Shown here piece after piece: positions 9,316 to 19,610 of a DNA stretch of 64,000 bases; positions within the stretch are counted from its first letter, which is position 1, and each line of letters begins with the position of its first letter. The stretch covers positions 1 to 64,000 of the forward strand of contig NZ_JABXYX010000029.1 in NCBI RefSeq assembly GCF_017982655.1, given 5' to 3'. Under the pieces are notes generated by a model that saw nothing but the letters and a program-made list of their open reading frames with translations, did no database searches and had not been told where the DNA came from. The position numbers and the translations under genes were made by a program. This stretch comes from Brasilonema sp. CT11 (GTDB lineage Bacteria > Cyanobacteriota > Cyanobacteriia > Cyanobacteriales > Nostocaceae).

Positions 9316-10402
9316 TATATTATTTAACCTATCTATTGTTTTTTCTCAACCTACAGGTATCAGTAACTATGCAAAAAATCTTTTTCCTTTTTTAAAAACT
9401 CTTAACCCCACCCTCTTAACTGCTCAAAATTACCCGGAATTTAAGTGTTATTCTATACCAGATAATCTAACTCCTGCTCAAGGAACAAAAGGACATTTTG
9501 ATCGCCTTGTGTGGACACAATTTAAACTGCCAAAAATCTATAAAAAGCTGAAATCCCAACTTATATTTTCTCCACTTCCAGAAGCGCCCCTTTATGCTAA
9601 CTGTCGTTTTATCGTGATGGTTCACGATTTGATCCCGTTGCGCTTTCCCAAACTTTTGTCACCACTAACACAATACTCGCGGTACTACATTCCTCAAGTT
9701 CTCGCCCAAGCGCAACATATTATCTGCAACTCTCACGCTACAGCAAAAGATATCATCGACTTCTATCAAATTAGCCCAAGCAAAATCACTGCTATTCCTC
9801 TTGCGCACGACGCCAATCATTTTTGTCCAACTCATTTAGATCATTGCGGACTAAATAGCCAACTTACAAAACCCTATTTTCTTTACATTGGGCGACACGA
9901 TCCCTATAAGAACCTGCACAAACTCATTACCGCCTTTGCAGCATTATCTCACAATCAAGACTATGAATTGTGGTTAGCAGGACCACAAGATAAACGCTTT
10001 ACTCCTTTGTTGCAAACGCAAGTTCAGGAATTGAAGATCACCGATAAAGTAAAATTCCTCAACTATGTTCCCTACAGTGAATTACCCAAAATTATTAGTG
10101 GTGCGATCGCCCTCGTCTTTCCCAGTCTTTGGGAGGGTTTTGGTTTCCCAGTTCTCGAAGCAATGGCTTGCGGTACTCCCGTGATCACCTCCAATCTCTC
10201 ATCTTTACCAGAAGTGGCTGGTGACGCTGGTCTTCTAATTAATCCTTATAATGTTGAGGAAATGACTCAAGCTATGGAAGCAATTGCAACTAATTCCGTA
10301 TTGCGTCAACATCTTTCAACTCAAAGCATCAACAGGGCTAGTCAATTCAGTTGGGAAAAAACAGGACTTGCTACTGTCGAAGTTTTATCACGCTACCTTT
10401 AA
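9308..10402 (+). CDS. Glycosyltransferase family 4
   Basis: The 364-residue GT-B enzyme carries an N-terminal acceptor domain ([27 protein letters not shown]). Its C-terminal donor domain has [38 protein letters not shown] (family E-x7-E motif region) and [18 protein letters not shown]. These match mannosyltransferase-like GT4 enzymes of polysaccharide synthesis. It starts inside the Uma2 gene (8-base overlap). The donor sugar cannot be read from sequence. Confidence 0.88.
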   Translation: MTNILFNLSIVFSQPTGISNYAKNLFPFLKTLNPTLLTAQNYPEFKCYSIPDNLTPAQGTKGHFDRLVWTQFKLPKIYKKLKSQLIFSPLPEAPLYANCRFIVMVHDLIPLRFPKLLSPLTQYSRYYIPQVLAQAQHIICNSHATAKDIIDFYQISPSKITAIPLAHDANHFCPTHLDHCGLNSQLTKPYFLYIGRHDPYKNLHKLITAFAALSHNQDYELWLAGPQDKRFTPLLQTQVQELKITDKVKFLNYVPYSELPKIISGAIALVFPSLWEGFGFPVLEAMACGTPVITSNLSSLPEVAGDAGLLINPYNVEEMTQAMEAIATNSVLRQHLSTQSINRASQFSWEKTGLATVEVLSRYL

Positions 10403-10897
10403 AACCCATTGGTCAGCTTATTATTAATGCGTTAGTTTGAAAATACATCGATATGGATAAAAACGCCTTAAATTCAGTACTCGCCGGACAAACGAATCAT
10501 CTATTTTAAAGCTTTGCCAAACATACGTTTTGGCTTATTCCGAGCCGATTTTTTTACAAAGTCTTATGAAATCACTTCATCAAGACTTTAATAGCTGTTT
10601 AATAACATTTTACTGATGGTATTAAATGTTACACTAAAAAGCAGTTTAGTAGCATTTGAATAACTGGTTAAAAAATGAGAAGATACTCAATAAAATAAAA
10701 AATAGCCAGTTAATAAGCTTGTTTTTGAATTGTGGTCAGAAAAAAATTTCTAACTATAATTTTGACATAGCTTTCCAACAAGCGCATAAAAATGACAAAC
10801 ATACAGTGTGTCTTCCCCTAATATATGATTTTGCTTAAAGTTCACAATAGGCGTAAAAATATTCTCCGATTATATAAAAAGGGGGAGAATTACTGAC
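10403..10897. other. Intergenic region, 495 bp
   Basis: No convincing gene is present. It holds a stem with arms AAAGTCTT (10558-10565) and AAGACTTT (10582-10589) and an inner TGAA/TTCA pair. AT-rich sequence leads to the next gene. GGGGGAG at 10879-10885, 13 bases before the next ATG, is a plausible ribosome binding site. Confidence 0.5.
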
Positions 10898-12325
10898 ATG
10901 AAGCAATTTAAGACTCATAGAAAACGCGGAATTTTGCTGACTCCTGCTGGACTGAATCGGCTACAAGAAGCCATTATGGCTGTAGAAAGGGTGGAGAATC
11001 ACGGCGATCACCTAACTTTAGACCAACTGAGCGATCGCATGAATGTTTCTACCAAAACACTGAGCCGATTGTGGTCATTGGATACAGGTGTAGATCAAAA
11101 AACTCTGAAACTATGCTTTAGCGCTTTTAACCTAAAATTACATAGCGAAGATTATACAATCTTGAATGAACAGGACAATACTGAAACTTCGGAAGCCCTC
11201 TGGCTGAGCTTAGATACAAAAAAAGTAAGTTCGTCTGAGTCTTTAGGTGTAAACTCATTTGTTGACCAACAGTATGACCAACTTGAAAATGTTTGGTCAT
11301 ACCCGGATGGACCGGTATCTCTGGATTCTCCTTTGTATATCGAACGTCCCCCAATAGAGGAACTAGTTTATCAGGAAATCACTCAACCGGGCTGCGTGAT
11401 TCGGATTCGCGCCGCCAGACAGATGGGTAAAAGTTCTCTCGTACTGCGGTTATTAGCCTTTGCACATAAGCGTGGGTATCGCACAGTGAATCTGAATTGC
11501 AACCAGATTGATTCCGACTGTCTGACTGATTTAAATAAGCTGTTACGTTGTATTTGCTGGCGAGTTGCAACACAATTAGACATAGATCCTCAACTGAATG
11601 ACAGATGGGATGAGGAAATTGGTTGTAAGTTGAATAGCAGCTTTTACTTCCAGAATTATTTGCTCAACCACAGTCAAAGTCCAGTGGTTTTGGTATTTAA
11701 CGAAGTTGATCGCTTTTTTGAACATCCTCAGATTTGTGACGAGTTTTTTGCCTTGTTGCGTTCGTGGTGCGAGGAAGCACGACAAAATCCCAATTGGCAA
11801 AAGTTGAGGTTAGTAGTAGTTTACTCTACACAAGAGTATGTCACCCTGGATATCAACCGCTCTCCATTTAATATTGGACTACCTATTCGTCTTGTGGAAT
11901 TTACTCAGCCGCAGGTAAAAGACTTAGCTAAGCGATATGGGCTAGACTGGAGTACTGGTAAAGAATCTGGCTCACTAATATCACTTGTGGGAGGTCATCC
12001 GGCACTGATTCAGCTTGCTCTTTATTATATTCGTTGTCAGGAAATGACTTTAGAAGAACTGATAGAGGAAGCTCTAGCCAACGGTGGCATTTACCGTTAT
12101 CATTTATGGCGACACTGGATGAAACTACAAGAAGATCCTGAGTTGGCTAAGACTTATGCTGAACTAGTAACGGCAAAGCAAGCTATTTATCTTAATCCTA
12201 TTGAAGCTTATAAACTTGAAAGTTTGGGATTAATTCGCTTTGAGGGCGATCGCATTCTCCCGCGTTGCGAACTCTACCGCGCTTACTTTGAAAAACAATT
12301 AGCGACAGCGACAACTCGAATTTAA
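10898..12325 (+). CDS. AAA-like domain NTPase with N-terminal helical/HTH region
   Basis: The 475-residue protein has a basic N-terminus with a helix-turn-helix-like segment (LTLDQLSDRMNVSTKTLSRL, about 42-61). An AAA-like NTPase follows: Walker A RQMGKSS (about 172-178), Walker B VVLVFNEVDRFF, and VVYSTQEYVTLDINRSPFNIG as sensor region. The winged C-terminal part is typical of the cyanobacterial AAA_35-type proteins. Such proteins often act in signalling or conflict systems with WD40 or effector domains; here none is fused. It is related in the NTPase core to the larger protein 736 bases downstream. Function is unknown. Confidence 0.8.
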   Translation: MKQFKTHRKRGILLTPAGLNRLQEAIMAVERVENHGDHLTLDQLSDRMNVSTKTLSRLWSLDTGVDQKTLKLCFSAFNLKLHSEDYTILNEQDNTETSEALWLSLDTKKVSSSESLGVNSFVDQQYDQLENVWSYPDGPVSLDSPLYIERPPIEELVYQEITQPGCVIRIRAARQMGKSSLVLRLLAFAHKRGYRTVNLNCNQIDSDCLTDLNKLLRCICWRVATQLDIDPQLNDRWDEEIGCKLNSSFYFQNYLLNHSQSPVVLVFNEVDRFFEHPQICDEFFALLRSWCEEARQNPNWQKLRLVVVYSTQEYVTLDINRSPFNIGLPIRLVEFTQPQVKDLAKRYGLDWSTGKESGSLISLVGGHPALIQLALYYIRCQEMTLEELIEEALANGGIYRYHLWRHWMKLQEDPELAKTYAELVTAKQAIYLNPIEAYKLESLGLIRFEGDRILPRCELYRAYFEKQLATATTRI

Positions 12326-12379
12326 CCAATTAACAGTAATCAATTATTAGTTATCAGGGAGCATCCTAATGGATGATTA

Positions 12380-12662
12380 CTATTCCTTGGTGATCCACAT
12401 GGCTTCAAACGTCGTTAAAGATCCTAACATTGAGCCACCAATCCAAGCAAAATCCTTCCTCTGGGGACGGGCGACGACTTTAACTGTGATTCCTGACGGT
12501 GCAAGCGAGCGTACTGTCTTCTCAAGTCGCTCAGGCAACCCTTCAAACATACTTAGGACAACCTATAAGAGTAGGAAAGACCACACTAGGTGCATTCTCT
12601 CCAGCAAATCCTACTTTGATTAAACCTCCGATTATGTCTATAACTATGGCTTTTCTCTTCAG
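12380..12662 (-). pseudogene. Actin-like gene remnant, internally deleted and frameshifted
   Basis: On the minus strand 12659-12546 encodes KAIVIDIIGGLIKVGFAGEN followed by APSVVFPTLIGCPKYV and a stop. This reads like the actin N-terminus (VIDNGSG.KAGFAGDDAP..VFPS.VGRP). From 12547 to 12380 a second frame reads FEGLPERLEKTVRSLAPSGI, then VKVVARPQRKDFAWIGGSML and GSLTTFEAMWITKE, then TAG. This matches the actin C-terminus (PG...R...E...LAPS...K..APPERK..VWIGGSILASLSTF..MWI). Roughly 260-270 central residues are missing, the parts are out of frame and the first phosphate loop is altered, so it cannot make actin. The similarity is from memory of actin sequences. Confidence 0.75.
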
Positions 12663-12870
12663 ATTTTCATCTCCTTTGCTATTAGTTGTCTGAGTTGTCT
12701 TTGATTGCTTCAGTTCACAAGAGCTAAACGAACGATCGCTTTCACTAACCTCAATCAGTGTTTTTGTACTCGGCAAAGTTTCTGTGGTGAAACATTAGTT
12801 TGACACTGTGAGTAGAAGTTGCCTTAACTCCGTATATACAGACTCTCGCTTTTATAGTGGAAACACAAGG

Positions 12871-12951
12871 ACAGATAAGACAGTTAAGCAGATAATTAAA
12901 AAGATTTTAAGAACCTACAATTAAACAGTTAAGACAGTTAAGACAGTTAAG
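12871..12951. repeat. 9-bp tandem repeats (ACAGTTAAG)
   Basis: Three perfect head-to-tail copies of ACAGTTAAG lie at 12925-12951. Two more copies lie at 12871-12888 (the first ACAGATAAG). They are upstream of the WD40/AAA gene and resemble short tandem repeats common in heterocystous cyanobacteria. The remaining 12663-13061 contains no recognisable gene. Confidence 0.75.
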
Positions 12952-13061
12952 CTACAAACAGCTAAATGATGTAGTTATAAAAGTAATAAATTCTTAAGTC
13001 AGATGTATCTACAAATTTCTAATACTTGTGTTAAATTACGATTTTGTAATCACACTTTGAG

Positions 13062-16000
13062 ATGAGATACCAAGTTGGTGGCAGTCTCCGCAGTGACGAT
13101 CCTAACTACGTTATCCGTCAAGCAGACGAAAAACTTTATGCCAGTCTGAAAACTGGTGATTTTTGTTATGTCTTAAATTCTCGCCAGATGGGCAAGTCAT
13201 CCTTATTACAACGCACAAGTTATCGTCTTAGAGAAGAAGGGCATAGCTGTGCTTACTTGGATGTCACCCAATTGGGTAGCGAAAATATCACGCCTGAACA
13301 ATGGTACAAAGGTATCATCCTTAGCTTGTTTTACGACTTAAATCTGGTAGAACACGTCAAGTTTAAGCAATGGTGGGATATGCAAGCAGGTATTTCTCCA
13401 GTGCAAAAACTAGACCAGTTTGTTGAAGAAGTTTTACTGCCAAATGTTCAAAGCGAACGGATTTTCATCTTCATTGATGAAATTGACAGTCTCTTGAGTT
13501 TGAGTTTTCCTGTCAGTGACTTTTTTGCCTGGATTCGTCATTGCTATAATCAGCAGGCACATAACCCGAAATTCCAACGCTTGGCATTTGCACTGTTTGG
13601 AGTAGCTAGTCCATCTGACTTAATTGCTGACAAACGCCGCACACCGTTTAACATTGGGACAGCGATTGAGTTGTATGGGTTTCAACGGCATGAAGCAACA
13701 CCATTGCTAAAAGGGTTAGAGGAAGTCGTCAGCCAAAGCGAAGCCGTGCTGCGGGAAATAATTTACTGGAGTGGGGGACAGCCATTTCTGACCCAAAAAC
13801 TCTGTCAGTTGATTGTCCGAATAGCCTTAGAGACACCAAATAGAACTATTGATTTACCGCCAAAAACCGCAGCATATTGGGTAGAAGAATTAGTGCGATC
13901 GCACATAATCCAACACTGGGAAGCAAAAGATGAACCGGAACACTTGCGCACGATTCGCGATCGCCTCCTTTTCAACGAACAGCGTGCAGGACGGTTGTTA
14001 GGTCTTTATCAGCAAGTGTTGCAAGCAGAAGAGAATCAAACATCTGGCGTACCTACCGATGACAATCGAGAACAGACAGAACTTTTATTATCCGGATTAG
14101 TTGAGAAACACAACGGCTATCTCAAAATTAAAAATCCTATCTACCGTAGTGTCTTCAATTCTGAATGGGTACTCAGGCAGTTAGACAATCTGCGTCCTTA
14201 CTCTCAAACATTTAATGCATGGGTAGCATCTGGTTATCAAGATGAATCACGTCTGCTGCGGGGGCGAGCATTACAAGAGGTGTTAAACTGGACTCAGCGC
14301 AAAAGCCTCAGCGATTTGGACTATCGATTTTTAACCGCCAGCCAGGAACTGGAACGTTGGGAAACTGAGCAAAGACTGAAAGCTGAACGGTTGAGACAAA
14401 CAGAAGCACGATTAGCGAGTGAGCGAAAAAGTGCCCGTCGTCAGAGACGATTATTGGCAGTAGTGAGTCTGGCTCTGATAGTTTCTACGGTGTTAGGAGT
14501 AATGACGCTTGTTGCCTACCGTGAATCTGCTTTGAGTGAAGTTCGGGTAACTGCTGTTGCCTCCAACGCAAACTTTGCCTCGAACCAGCATCTTGATGCG
14601 TTGGTGCAAGCGATTCAAGCACGCACAAAATTTCAACGGCTGTGGCTACTCGATGCATCAACGAAATCGGTGTTAGATCAGCAAACGCACAAGGTGCTAG
14701 AACAAGCAATCTATGGTGCAGATGAAGTGAATAGTATATTAGCGCACCAGGGAGGAGCCTTAGCCGTTGACCTGAGCAAGGATGGAAAGTGGATTGCTAG
14801 CGGTGGTACAGACCGAACCGTTCGGCTTTGGAAACGTGATGGAACTCTGGTTCACACCTTACCCCACAATGCTACCCTACATGGTGTTGAATTCAGCCCG
14901 GATAGCCAACGGGTTGCTGCGGCTGGGCTAGATGGCGTGGTGCGAGTTTGGTTAGTGGATGGTACCTCATTGGCAACAATGAAAGGACACACGGCAGCCG
15001 TTTGGCAAGTATCATTTAGCCCCGATGGACAGATAATTGCATCTGCCAGTGCGGATCAAACAATCAAACTCTGGAAGTTAGATGGCACGCTGATCAAAAC
15101 GCTAAAGGGACATAAAGCAGCGGCTTGGAGATTAGCGTTTAGTCCCGATGGAGAGATTATGGCATCTTGTAGTGTGGATGGTACCATTAAGTTCTGGAGC
15201 CGAGAGGGTAACCTTATCCGAACCATACCAGTAAGCAAGGCACCAGTTTGGGGGATAGCCTTCAGCCCCGATGGGCAAACCCTGGTCTCTGGCAGCGCAG
15301 ACAAGCTTGTCAGGCTGTGGAGCCGGGAAGGAAAGTTACTCAAAACTTTTGTGGGGCACACAGCAGAGGTTTATAAAGTGGTGTTTAGCCTCGATGGGCA
15401 AACCATTGCCTCAGCAGGTGCTGATAAAACCGTGAAACTTTGGTGGCCAGACGGCACTCTGCGAAGAACCTTACTCGGGCATCGCTCGCCGATTCGCCCA
15501 ATTGCACTCAGTTCAGATGGTCAGATGATTGTCTCTGCCAGCGATGACGGTACAGTCAAGCTCTGGAAAAACTCGCCTTTTTTACATCCTCTGTACGGTC
15601 ATCAAGATGTGGTTTGGCGAGTTGTCTATGCTCCAGGCACCCGGTCCAATGAGTCTCTCCTTGCTACTGTTGCGGGGCAAGAAATTAAGTTATGGCGAGC
15701 AGATGGCTCTTTAGTTAAGACCGTTGTGCTAAATACGAGTCAGTTTTATAATGCTGCCTTTAGTCCAGATCGGCAGACTCTTGCATTAGCAAGTGCCAGT
15801 AACGAGATACAACTGCTCAACCTTACGAATAACAAAACTGTGATTCTGCGGGGTCACAATGCTGCAATCTTTGGACTAGCGTACAGCCCTAATGGGCAAT
15901 TTCTAGTGTCGGGAGGTGACGACTTTACGATCAAACTCTGGCAAAGTAACGCTTCTGGAAAGTTTCAACTGAGTCAAACAATCCAAGCACATTCTGCGCG

Positions 16001-16601
16001 CATTTGGGATCTCGCTTTTAGTCCTGATGGTCAGTTAATTGTCTCCGCCAGTGCTGACGGTACAATCAAGCTATGGACTTGGAAAGATATTAACCACCAA
16101 GCCCTCCAGCTTGACAAAATCCTGAAAAAACACAAGAGTGCCATTTGGGGGGTTGCTATCAGCCCCGATAGCCAATACATCCTCTCTGCCGGACGCGATG
16201 GTCAACTGGTGCTGTGGAATCGCAACGGTAAACTCGTTCAAGCTTTTGAAGGGGCAAGCATTGGCTTAACGCGAGTTGCCTTCAGTCCGGATGGGCAGAC
16301 AATTGCCGCAGGCACTTTGGACAACACGATCAAGATTTGGACACTAAAGGGCACTTTGCTTGCAACCCTCAGTGGGCACAACGGAGGTGTGGTATCTGTT
16401 GTTTTCAGTCCGGATGGCAAAACCTTGGCATCTGGCAGCTATGACCAGACGGCAATTGTGTGGGATTTACAACAGATTCTCCATATCGATTTACTGAAAT
16501 ACGGCTGTGAGTGGGTGCGGGATTATTTGAAAACTAACACAGCAGTGGAGGAGGCCGTTAGCAAAGCTGCGATCCAGAAGGATCGCTTTCTGTGCAAATG
16601 A
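13062..16601 (+). CDS. AAA-like NTPase fused to WD40 repeats, membrane-spanning
   Basis: The 1179-residue protein begins with an AAA-like domain (about 1-330): Walker A NSRQMGKSSLLQ (about 40-51), Walker B IFIFIDEIDSLL, sensor FALFGVASPSDLIAD. A basic coiled coil (about 425-467, RLKAERLRQTEARLASERKS region) precedes one membrane helix (about 468-488, LLAVVSLALIVSTVLGVMTL). The rest (about 575-1145) is about fourteen WD40 blades with repeated FSPDGQ and KLW/RLW motifs, enough for two propellers. Cyanobacteria carry many such proteins; the architecture suggests an NTP-driven scaffold that reports protein binding across or at the membrane. The start ATG lies before YQVGGSL, the usual beginning of the family. 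Confidence 0.88.
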   Translation: MRYQVGGSLRSDDPNYVIRQADEKLYASLKTGDFCYVLNSRQMGKSSLLQRTSYRLREEGHSCAYLDVTQLGSENITPEQWYKGIILSLFYDLNLVEHVKFKQWWDMQAGISPVQKLDQFVEEVLLPNVQSERIFIFIDEIDSLLSLSFPVSDFFAWIRHCYNQQAHNPKFQRLAFALFGVASPSDLIADKRRTPFNIGTAIELYGFQRHEATPLLKGLEEVVSQSEAVLREIIYWSGGQPFLTQKLCQLIVRIALETPNRTIDLPPKTAAYWVEELVRSHIIQHWEAKDEPEHLRTIRDRLLFNEQRAGRLLGLYQQVLQAEENQTSGVPTDDNREQTELLLSGLVEKHNGYLKIKNPIYRSVFNSEWVLRQLDNLRPYSQTFNAWVASGYQDESRLLRGRALQEVLNWTQRKSLSDLDYRFLTASQELERWETEQRLKAERLRQTEARLASERKSARRQRRLLAVVSLALIVSTVLGVMTLVAYRESALSEVRVTAVASNANFASNQHLDALVQAIQARTKFQRLWLLDASTKSVLDQQTHKVLEQAIYGADEVNSILAHQGGALAVDLSKDGKWIASGGTDRTVRLWKRDGTLVHTLPHNATLHGVEFSPDSQRVAAAGLDGVVRVWLVDGTSLATMKGHTAAVWQVSFSPDGQIIASASADQTIKLWKLDGTLIKTLKGHKAAAWRLAFSPDGEIMASCSVDGTIKFWSREGNLIRTIPVSKAPVWGIAFSPDGQTLVSGSADKLVRLWSREGKLLKTFVGHTAEVYKVVFSLDGQTIASAGADKTVKLWWPDGTLRRTLLGHRSPIRPIALSSDGQMIVSASDDGTVKLWKNSPFLHPLYGHQDVVWRVVYAPGTRSNESLLATVAGQEIKLWRADGSLVKTVVLNTSQFYNAAFSPDRQTLALASASNEIQLLNLTNNKTVILRGHNAAIFGLAYSPNGQFLVSGGDDFTIKLWQSNASGKFQLSQTIQAHSARIWDLAFSPDGQLIVSASADGTIKLWTWKDINHQALQLDKILKKHKSAIWGVAISPDSQYILSAGRDGQLVLWNRNGKLVQAFEGASIGLTRVAFSPDGQTIAAGTLDNTIKIWTLKGTLLATLSGHNGGVVSVVFSPDGKTLASGSYDQTAIVWDLQQILHIDLLKYGCEWVRDYLKTNTAVEEAVSKAAIQKDRFLCK

Positions 16602-16624
16602 TACTTGATATTTCCTATAGCGGT

Positions 16625-18391
16625 TTATTGCCCCATTGCACCCGAGTAAACCAAACCGCGTTGCATATCCATTGTTAAAATTGTACCATCCCGAATCACT
16701 TGAGTTGCCTTTTTCACACCAACAATCACTGGCACACCAAGACGTAAACCAATGACTGCTGCGTGGCTTGTAAGACTTTCTTCTTCAGTAATGATACCGC
16801 CAGCTTTGCGAATTGCCTCAACAAAATCAGCACTCGTACCTGAAGCAACCAAAATATCTCCATAATTAAAGTTACTAGCATCAATGCCAGTATGGACGAC
16901 CCGGGCGCGACCACTGACAGAACCTTGTCCCAGTCCAATCCCCTGACCGAGTACCGCCGTCACAACTTCAACCTTAATCAAATCTGTAGATCCAGAAATC
17001 CCTTGGAGAGTCCCAGCTGTCATCACGACCAAATTACCCTGAGATAAGAGTTCTCTTTCTTGAGCCACGTTAATAGCTGCTTGGAATGTCTGACCAGTGG
17101 AAGGGAGTTCTAACATCAACAACGGCTTGACTCCCCACACAAGTTGCAACTGTCGGGCGACATTCACATGAGGTGTTACTGCTAGGATTGGTGTTTTAGG
17201 ACGAAACTTGGAGACATTGCGTGCTGTTGCTCCTGATTGCGTCAGAGTCATAATTGCTGCGGCTCCTAGCTGTTCTGCAATTTGACCGACAGCTTGACTG
17301 ATGGCGTTAGGGATGGAATGTTTGGTGTCTTTCACCTGACTAGCGTTTGTGTTCAGCCACACCTCTTGTTCCATCCGTTCGGCAATTCGTGCCATCGTTG
17401 CTACAGCTTCCACTGGGAAATTACCGACGGCGGTTTCGTTCGAGAGCATCACTGCATCTGTACCGTCTAAAATCGCATTTGCCACATCGGACACTTCCGC
17501 ACGAGTTGGACGGGGGTTGTTAACCATGCTGTCTAACATCTGGGTGGCGGTGATGATGGGAATTCCCAAGCGATTAGCGGTTGCAATCAGCCGCTTTTGT
17601 AGTATTGGAACATCCTCTGCTGGTAATTCTACGCCCAAGTCACCTCTTGCCACCATAACGCCATCGCACAAACTCAGAACAGCTTCCATTTGTTCTATAG
17701 CTTCGTGCTTCTCAATTTTGGCAATGACTGGTACTTGTTTACCCGTACTGGAAATGAGTTCTTTAATTTCTATCATGTCTAGGGGATTGCGGACAAAGGA
17801 AAGTGCGATCCAGTCCACACCCTGATCCAAACCGAACATGAGATCTTCTCGGTCTTTTTCGGTCATTGCTTTGACAGATAGGTAAACTCCGGGAAAGTTC
17901 ACCCCTTTATTATTTGAAAGTACCCCTCCTACAGTCACGCGACAGTGCAAATCTCCTTTTTCGCGGTTAATCTCCTCTACTAACATCTCTACACGCCCAT
18001 CATCAAGGAGAATTCTTGCTCCTGCGGGGACTTCGTCTGCTAAATAATCGTACGTGACGCAGCTAATATCTTGTGTACCAACAACCGGACGATTGGTTAA
18101 GGTGAAGCGATCGCCCTTCACCACGACTATAGATCCGTTTTCAAACTTTCCCAGGCGAATTTTTGGTCCTTGCAAGTCTTGAAGGATAGCTACCGGTTGA
18201 TTCAGTTCAAAGGCGGTTTGCCGAATCAGGCGAATATTACGCTGATGGTCAGCATGACTACCGTGAGAGAAGTTTAGCCGCAACGTTGTCGCACCAGCTT
18301 CAATAATAGCTTTGAGCATTTCTGGGCTGCTGGTGGCGGGTCCAATCGTAGCAACAATTTTTGTTCGGCGTACAGAATCTTTTAATTGCAT
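16625..18391 (-). CDS. pyk: Pyruvate kinase with C-terminal PEP-utiliser domain
   Basis: The 588-residue enzyme converts PEP and ADP to pyruvate and ATP. The N-terminus has RRTKIVATIGPATSSPEML. ALSFVRNPLDM, IAKIEKHEAIEQM and GVMVARGDLGVELP are substrate/metal motifs, and MLDSMVNNPRPTRAEVSDVANAI is the active-site helix. After the usual about 475 residues comes a mobile PEP-utiliser-like domain with GDILVASGTSADFVEAI and the TSHAAV histidine motif, normal for cyanobacterial and Bacillus-type pyruvate kinases. It is convergent with the WD40 gene. Confidence 0.96.
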   Translation of the reverse strand: MQLKDSVRRTKIVATIGPATSSPEMLKAIIEAGATTLRLNFSHGSHADHQRNIRLIRQTAFELNQPVAILQDLQGPKIRLGKFENGSIVVVKGDRFTLTNRPVVGTQDISCVTYDYLADEVPAGARILLDDGRVEMLVEEINREKGDLHCRVTVGGVLSNNKGVNFPGVYLSVKAMTEKDREDLMFGLDQGVDWIALSFVRNPLDMIEIKELISSTGKQVPVIAKIEKHEAIEQMEAVLSLCDGVMVARGDLGVELPAEDVPILQKRLIATANRLGIPIITATQMLDSMVNNPRPTRAEVSDVANAILDGTDAVMLSNETAVGNFPVEAVATMARIAERMEQEVWLNTNASQVKDTKHSIPNAISQAVGQIAEQLGAAAIMTLTQSGATARNVSKFRPKTPILAVTPHVNVARQLQLVWGVKPLLMLELPSTGQTFQAAINVAQERELLSQGNLVVMTAGTLQGISGSTDLIKVEVVTAVLGQGIGLGQGSVSGRARVVHTGIDASNFNYGDILVASGTSADFVEAIRKAGGIITEEESLTSHAAVIGLRLGVPVIVGVKKATQVIRDGTILTMDMQRGLVYSGAMGQ

Positions 18392-18676
18392 AAAAGCTAA
18401 ATCAAGGGAGCTACTCTGGGAATTATCCTAAATCAGGAAGCACCAGTTGTCTGTTGTTGGTGAGTCAATCAATCATTGTCGCACACTCACCTGTCGGGGA
18501 CTGTGGGCTTGCAGTTGATTTCATCAATACTCGATACTTACGAGCGTAGTATTCCATTGTTTCCCACTACACGCAAGTTTGTTTTTCGTCATTTTGCATT
18601 GCAAAACTTCACTTTCCTTATAAAAAAGTGGCATCATCTAAATACTATATCTCGTTAAAGCAACAAGGAGTTCATA

Positions 18677-19579
18677 ATGCTGACGTCGGAGGCAAAGAAG
18701 CCACTGACAGTTCCCCCAAAGGAATTTTTAGCGCCTCCGGGTGATTTTAATCCGACGCTGCTGATGTTTTTAATGGCTGTGGCAATTCTTATATTATCCA
18801 ATTTTGGTTACTGGGTCTGGCAATGGCCACACTGGTTATGTTTTGGTGCAAACACCATTGCTTTGCACCTTGCGGGAACTGTGATTCACGACGCCTGCCA
18901 CCAGTCTGCTCATCGTAACCGAATTATGAACGCCATGTTAGGACATGGCAGTGCTTTGATGCTAGCTTTTGCTTTTCCCGTATTTACACGGGTACATTTG
19001 CAGCATCATGGTCATGTGAACCATCCAGAAGACGACCCAGATCATTATGTTTCCACAGGTGGCCCACTTTGGCTGATTGCAGTTCGCTTTTTATACCACG
19101 AAGTATTTTTCTTTAAACGGCAACTTTGGCGTAAATATGAGCTACTGGAATGGTTTATCAGTCGCTTGATTGTGATTTCAATCGTTTATATCTCAGTTCA
19201 ATATCACTTTTTGGGTTATATTCTCAATTTTTGGTTCATTCCAGCATTTATCGTGGGGATAGCACTCGGTTTATTTTTTGATTATTTTCCGCATCGTCCC
19301 TTTGCTGAACGTGATCGCTGGAAAAATGCTCGCGTTTATCCCCATCCAATTCTCAATCTCCTGATTATGGGTCAGAATTACCATTTAATTCATCATTTAT
19401 GGCCTTCCATTCCTTGGTATAATTACCAGCCCACTTATTATCTCATGAAGCCTCTTTTAGATCAAAAAGGCTGCTATCAATCTATAGGTCTTCTACAAAA
19501 GAAAGACTTTTTTGAATTTGTTTATGACATTTTTTTAGGAATTCGGTTTCATCAGCACAAATCAACAAAAAAGGAGTAA
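18677..19579 (+). CDS. crtR: Beta-carotene hydroxylase, CrtR type
   Basis: The 300-residue membrane di-iron enzyme belongs to the fatty-acid-desaturase superfamily. Its histidine clusters are HDACHQSAH (about 74-82), HLQHHGHVNH (about 110-119) and NYHLIHHLWP near the C-terminus. Several membrane helices lie between (LLMFLMAVAILILSNFGYWV and others). CrtR adds hydroxyls to beta-carotene rings or to myxoxanthophyll precursors, giving zeaxanthin-type carotenoids that protect against strong light. AAGGAG at 18665-18670 lies a suitable distance before the ATG. Confidence 0.9.
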   Translation: MLTSEAKKPLTVPPKEFLAPPGDFNPTLLMFLMAVAILILSNFGYWVWQWPHWLCFGANTIALHLAGTVIHDACHQSAHRNRIMNAMLGHGSALMLAFAFPVFTRVHLQHHGHVNHPEDDPDHYVSTGGPLWLIAVRFLYHEVFFFKRQLWRKYELLEWFISRLIVISIVYISVQYHFLGYILNFWFIPAFIVGIALGLFFDYFPHRPFAERDRWKNARVYPHPILNLLIMGQNYHLIHHLWPSIPWYNYQPTYYLMKPLLDQKGCYQSIGLLQKKDFFEFVYDIFLGIRFHQHKSTKKE

Positions 19580-19610
19580 TTAAGTAGGTCAACTTAATTA
19601 AATATTATGA

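Noticed and set aside
10656-10838. 60-codon frame with TTG start
   Set aside because: Lys/Asn/Ile-rich as expected of AT-rich DNA, no ribosome site, no recognisable family.
12369-12693. Two plus-strand frames (12369-12623 and 12499-12693) that look like a frameshifted small gene
   Set aside because: They lie opposite the actin-like remnant, whose minus-strand reading matches a known family far better; these are antisense shadows.
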